Below are positions 41,591 through 44,806 of a stretch of DNA of 44,806 nt, one piece after another (the stretch's first letter is position 1; the number at the start of each line of letters is the position of its first letter). The notes beneath the pieces are model-generated. The model was given only the letters and a program-made list of their open reading frames with translations. It was not told the origin of the DNA and ran no database searches. The stretch lies in NCBI RefSeq assembly GCF_003205575.1, contig NZ_PYBW01000110.1, positions 1-44,806 of the forward strand, written 5' to 3'. Source of the DNA: Streptomyces tateyamensis. GTDB lineage: Bacteria; Actinomycetota; Actinomycetes; Streptomycetales; Streptomycetaceae. The position numbers were made by a program, and so were the translations under genes.

Positions 41591-43915
41591 ATGACCTCGA
41601 CCAGTTCCGTTCCCGAGAGCAGCGTGCCGTGGCCCGAGGCCGCGCACTTCCCGCCCCCGGAGCCGCTCGCCCCGGCAGCTCCGGAGCCGATCTTCCCGCC
41701 CGCCGGGCTGCCGGCGACAGGCCCCAAGGGCCCGGGCAGCTGGGCCGGCCGGCTGCGGACGCTGCCCGGACGGGCCTGGCGCGGCCGACCCGACGACCCG
41801 GCCTGGGCCCGGCCCGCGCTCTGGGCGCTGCTGCTGCTCACCGCGGTCCTCTACTGCTGGAACCTGACCTCCTCCGGCTGGGCCAACGCCTTCTACTCGG
41901 CGGCGGTGCAGGCCGGCAGCCAGAGTTGGAAGGCCTTCTTCTACGGCTCCTCGGACGCGGCCAACTTCATCACGGTGGACAAGCCGCCGATGTCGCTGTG
42001 GCCGATGGAGATGTCCGCCCGCCTCTTCGGGCTCAGCTCGTTCAGCGTGCTGCTACCCGAGGTCCTGATGGGCGTGGCCACGGTGGCCGCCGTCTACGCG
42101 ACGGTGCGCCGGCGGTTCTCGGCAGTGGGCGGCCTGGTGGCCGGCGCGGTGCTGGCGCTGACCCCGGTGGCGGCGCTGATGTTCCGGTTCAACAACCCGG
42201 ACGCGCTGCTGGTGCTGCTGATGACGCTGGCCGCCTACGCCCTGGTCCGGGCCACCGAGCGGGCCGGCACCCGCTGGCTGCTCTGGTGCGGGGCCCTGCT
42301 CGGCTTCGCCTTCCTCACCAAGACGCTGCAGGCCTTCCTGGTGCTGCCCGGTTTCGCACTGGTCTACCTGGTGGTCGCGCCCACCGGGGTGTGGCGCCGG
42401 GTGCGCCAGCTGCTGGCGGCCGGACTGGCGATGGCGCTGGCGGGCGGGTGGTGGGTCGCGATCGTGCAGCTGGTACCGGCCAAGGACCGCCCGTACGTCG
42501 GCGGCTCGCAGGACGACAGCTTCCTCTCGCTCACCTTCGGCTACAACGGCTTCGGCCGGCTGACCGGTGACGAGACCGGCAGCGTGGGCGGCGGCGGCCG
42601 GGCCGGCGGGCTCGCCGGTCGGGCGGTGGAGGCACTGGGCGGCGGCGCGCAGGGCGGCTTCGCCCCGGGCGGCGGCCCGGGTGGCGGCGGCCGCGGCGGT
42701 GGCGGCTGGGGCAGCACCGGGATCACCCGACTGTTCGGGGGCGACATCGGCGGCCAGATCGCCTGGCTGCTGCCGACCGCTCTGCTGCTGCTGGTCCTCG
42801 GGCTCTGGGCGACCCGGCGGTACGCCCGCACCGACTCGGCCCGCACCGCCTTCCTGGTCTGGGGGAGCTGGCTGCTGGCCACCGGCCTGACGTTCAGTTA
42901 CATGTCCGGCATCTTCCACCAGTACTACACGGTGGCGCTGGCCCCGGCCGTGGCGGCGCTGGTCGGGATGGGCGTGGACGGGCTCTGGCGGGCCCGGCGC
43001 CGGCTGCCGTACGCGGCGTTGCTGGCCGTGGTGGTCGCGGTCACCGCTCTCTGGGCCTGGGTGCTGCTGGGCCGCAGCTCGCAGTTCCTGCCGTGGCTGC
43101 GCTGGGCGGTGCTGGTCGGCGGCCTGCTGGCGGCCGCCGCCCTGGTGGCGGCAGGCCGGGTGGCCGGGCGGGCCGGCGGGCGGCTGGCGGCGGTGGCCGG
43201 TCTGGTCGCGCTGGCGGCGGCGCTGGGCGGGCCGACCGCGTACGCGCTGGACACCGTGTCCACGGCCCACACCGGGTCGATCCCGACGGCCGGGCCACGG
43301 GTGTCCGGCGGCGACGGCGGGCCCGGCGGGTTCCGGCCGGGCGGCTTCACCCGCGGCAACCTCAAGGGCGGCGGGGGCCTGCGGGGCGGGTTCCCGGGCG
43401 GCGGCAGGGGTGCGGGCGGCGCCGGGGGCTTCCCGGGTGGTGGCACCGGCTCGGGTGGCTTCCCCGGCGGCGGCACGGGCGGCGGCATGGGCGGCGGCAC
43501 GGGCGGCGGCACGGGCGGCGGCATGGGCGGCCTGATCGACGGCGCCAAGGTCAGCACCGAGCTCGCCGACCTGATCAAGGCCGACGCCTCCCACTACACC
43601 TGGGCGGCCGCCGGGATCGGCTCGCAGAACGCGGCCGGCTACCAGCTCGCCTCCGGCGTCCCGGTCATGGCGCTGGGCGGCTTCAACGGCTCCGACCCCT
43701 CGCTCAGCCTGGCCGGCTTCCAGCAGTACGTGCAGCAGGGGAAGATCCACTACTTCGTCGGCGGCGGCGGCTTCGGCGCCTCCCAGGGCGGCTCCTCGGA
43801 CAGCTCGCAGATCGCCAGTTGGGTCGCCTCGCACTTCACCGCGAAGACGGTCGGCAGCGCCACGGTCTACGACCTGACCGCCCCGGCCGGCGGCAGCACC
43901 ACCACGACGGGCTGA
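41591..43915 (+). CDS. GT39-family membrane glycosyltransferase
   Basis: The 774-residue protein is an ArnT/PMT-type glycosyltransferase. After a Pro-rich cytosolic start comes NLTSSGWANAFYSAAVQAGSQSWKAFF and FITVDKPPMSLWPMEMSARLFG, the family motifs in the first outer loop. About ten or more helices follow. A Gly-rich loop (about residues 330-375) and a longer Gly/Thr-rich stretch (about 575-650, GGGTGGGMG repeats) interrupt the extracellular parts. A C-terminal domain with LADLIKADASHYTWAAAG follows. It probably transfers a sugar from a polyprenyl carrier to an exported acceptor. The esterase gene 90 bases upstream shares its regulatory boxes. Confidence 0.88.
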   Translation: MTSTSSVPESSVPWPEAAHFPPPEPLAPAAPEPIFPPAGLPATGPKGPGSWAGRLRTLPGRAWRGRPDDPAWARPALWALLLLTAVLYCWNLTSSGWANAFYSAAVQAGSQSWKAFFYGSSDAANFITVDKPPMSLWPMEMSARLFGLSSFSVLLPEVLMGVATVAAVYATVRRRFSAVGGLVAGAVLALTPVAALMFRFNNPDALLVLLMTLAAYALVRATERAGTRWLLWCGALLGFAFLTKTLQAFLVLPGFALVYLVVAPTGVWRRVRQLLAAGLAMALAGGWWVAIVQLVPAKDRPYVGGSQDDSFLSLTFGYNGFGRLTGDETGSVGGGGRAGGLAGRAVEALGGGAQGGFAPGGGPGGGGRGGGGWGSTGITRLFGGDIGGQIAWLLPTALLLLVLGLWATRRYARTDSARTAFLVWGSWLLATGLTFSYMSGIFHQYYTVALAPAVAALVGMGVDGLWRARRRLPYAALLAVVVAVTALWAWVLLGRSSQFLPWLRWAVLVGGLLAAAALVAAGRVAGRAGGRLAAVAGLVALAAALGGPTAYALDTVSTAHTGSIPTAGPRVSGGDGGPGGFRPGGFTRGNLKGGGGLRGGFPGGGRGAGGAGGFPGGGTGSGGFPGGGTGGGMGGGTGGGTGGGMGGLIDGAKVSTELADLIKADASHYTWAAAGIGSQNAAGYQLASGVPVMALGGFNGSDPSLSLAGFQQYVQQGKIHYFVGGGGFGASQGGSSDSSQIASWVASHFTAKTVGSATVYDLTAPAGGSTTTTG
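43469..43530 (+). repeat. 12-bp tandem repeats coding (GGTG/GGMG)n
   Basis: About five units of GGCGGCACGGGC or GGCGGCATGGGC lie within the GT39 gene and code for a Gly-rich extracellular stretch. Slippage in this tract is likely to vary between strains. Confidence 0.8.
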
Positions 43916-43928
43916 CCCGCCCCGGCGG

Positions 43929-43965
43929 CCGGTGGCCGAGCGCCTCCCGCGCGCTCGGCCACCGG
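43929..43965. terminator. Bidirectional hairpin terminator
   Basis: A 15-bp perfect stem (43929-43943 with 43951-43965) and 7-nt loop lie between the convergent GT39 and aldo/keto reductase genes. Confidence 0.7.
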
Positions 43966-43998
43966 GCCGTTGCTCCTGTCCTGGCCGCGCCGTCCCGG

Positions 43999-44806
43999 TC
44001 AGCTCCGCTCGGCCACCGGGCGGCGCCGCTGCGCGGGGTCCAGCAGCGACTGCGGCCGCCAGACGCCGTCCGGCGGGTAGAGGTCGGTGCCGGGCGGCAC
44101 GATCTCGTCGATCCGGTCCAGCACCGCTTCGTCCAGCGCGAGTTCACCGCCCTTCAGCAGGCCGGCCAGCTGCTCGGGGGTGCGCGGCCCGATGATCACC
44201 GAGGTCACCGCGGGGTGCACCAGCGGGAAGGCGACGGCCAGTTCGGGCAGTGTGCAGCCCAGTTCCTCGGCCAGCTGGGCCAGTTGTTCGGCGGCCGCCA
44301 GCTTGGCCGCGTTCTGCGGGATCGCCGGATCGAACCGTGCGGGGGTGAGCGCGGCCCGACCCCGGCTCAGGTCCACCGGCGCCCCGGCCCGGTAACGCCC
44401 GCTCAGGTAGCCGGAGGCCAGCGGACTCCAGGTCAGCACGCCCATCCCGTACCGGCGGCAGACCGGCAGCACCCCGGCCTCCACGCCCCGGGCCAACAGC
44501 GAGTAGGGCTGCTGCTCGGTCCGCGGCCGGGCCAGCATCCGCCGCTCGGCGGTGTGCTGGGCCTCGACGATCTCGTGGGCCGGGAAGGTGGAGATCCCGA
44601 AGCTGCGGATCTTCCCGGCCCGCACCAGGTCCCCCATCACCGACAGGGTCTCCTCGATGTCGGTGGTGTGGTCCGGCCGGTGGACCTGGTAGAGGTCGAT
44701 CCACTCGGTGTCCAGCCGGCGCAGGCTCTCCTCCACGGCGGTCAGGATCCACCGCCGCGAGTTGCCGCTCCGGTTGCGCCCCGCCCCCATCCCTTGTTCT
44801 TCGCAG
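43999..44806 (-). CDS. Aldo/keto reductase (N-terminus outside window)
   Basis: The visible 268 or so residues are the C-terminal part of an aldo/keto reductase of the YghZ/Tas-like type. RRWILTAVEESLRRLDTEWIDLYQVHRPD contributes helix and barrel strands, then GDLVRAGKIRSFGIS and YGMGVLTWSPLASGYLSGRYR follow, and VIIGPRTPEQL near the end binds NADPH. The frame stays open to base 44806, and the catalytic Tyr and Lys lie beyond it. The ATG at 44790 is internal, because the preceding codons still read as protein. It reduces an aldehyde or ketone; the substrate is unknown. Confidence 0.88.
   Translation of the reverse strand, partial: CEEQGMGAGRNRSGNSRRWILTAVEESLRRLDTEWIDLYQVHRPDHTTDIEETLSVMGDLVRAGKIRSFGISTFPAHEIVEAQHTAERRMLARPRTEQQPYSLLARGVEAGVLPVCRRYGMGVLTWSPLASGYLSGRYRAGAPVDLSRGRAALTPARFDPAIPQNAAKLAAAEQLAQLAEELGCTLPELAVAFPLVHPAVTSVIIGPRTPEQLAGLLKGGELALDEAVLDRIDEIVPPGTDLYPPDGVWRPQSLLDPAQRRRPVAERS

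Overview
This window looks like chromosomal DNA of a streptomycete (Streptomyces, Kitasatospora or a close relative). The GC content is very high, GTG and TTG starts are common, and most intergenic gaps are short. Several genes are near-diagnostic: a two-domain geosmin synthase, an RppA-type tetrahydroxynaphthalene synthase with its P450 and cupin partners, an XRE/ATPase/small-protein regulatory trio, an F420-type oxidoreductase and a SigE-family sigma factor. No tRNA, rRNA, CRISPR array, transposase or integrase was recognised. No gene-free stretch exceeds about 300 bases.

Layout. 1-2.1 kb: the broken end of a substrate-binding protein, then a divergent regulatory module (XRE regulator with a small partner against an RsbW-like ATPase). 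2.1-6.7 kb: a minus-strand operon of alpha-methylacyl-CoA racemase, thiolase and a FadB-type multifunctional protein, which together fit beta-oxidation of branched or sterol-type acyl chains. 6.9-11 kb: two membrane proteins, a Fic-like toxin-antitoxin pair, and a sigma factor with a membrane-anchored partner. 11-15.9 kb: two divergent ABC-F ATPases, a nitroreductase and a GNAT acetyltransferase. 16-20.8 kb: an AidB-like acyl-CoA dehydrogenase, an unexplained 160-bp inverted-repeat element, and the rppA-P450-cupin naphthoquinone pigment operon. 20.8-25.5 kb: Nudix hydrolase, Tex, F420-type oxidoreductase, SGNH hydrolase and an HxlR regulator. 25.5-29.3 kb: alanine-type aminotransferase and geosmin synthase. 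29.3-35.7 kb: a secreted SASA-type esterase with five FG-GAP repeats, YnfA, TetR, peroxiredoxin, a degenerate metallo-beta-lactamase-fold protein and an FAD-dependent dehydrogenase. 35.8-44.8 kb: secreted GH27 alpha-galactosidase, a nickel/cobalt permease behind a Nur-like box, a lipoprotein, a membrane-anchored esterase, a GT39 glycosyltransferase and a truncated aldo/keto reductase.

Regulation can be read directly in many places. Nine genes lack a Shine-Dalgarno sequence and have a TANNNT hexamer 6-9 nt before the start, as expected for leaderless transcripts. Palindromes overlap the promoters of the antitoxin and HxlR genes. A GAACG-N2-CGTTC palindrome occurs both at the TetR/peroxiredoxin junction and upstream of the secreted esterase. 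A 29-bp palindrome matching the Nur consensus precedes the nickel permease. TCxCAG repeats phased at 11 bp precede both the esterase at 40.4 kb and the GT39 gene at 41.6 kb. Most convergent junctions carry a long, often perfect GC-rich hairpin without a U-tract.

No entirely new multi-gene system is proven here. The best candidates for something undescribed are the 22-bp inverted-repeat element at 17748-17907, the Fic-like toxin with an erased catalytic motif, the MBL-fold protein that has lost most metal ligands, and the phased-repeat regulon at 40.3-41.6 kb.
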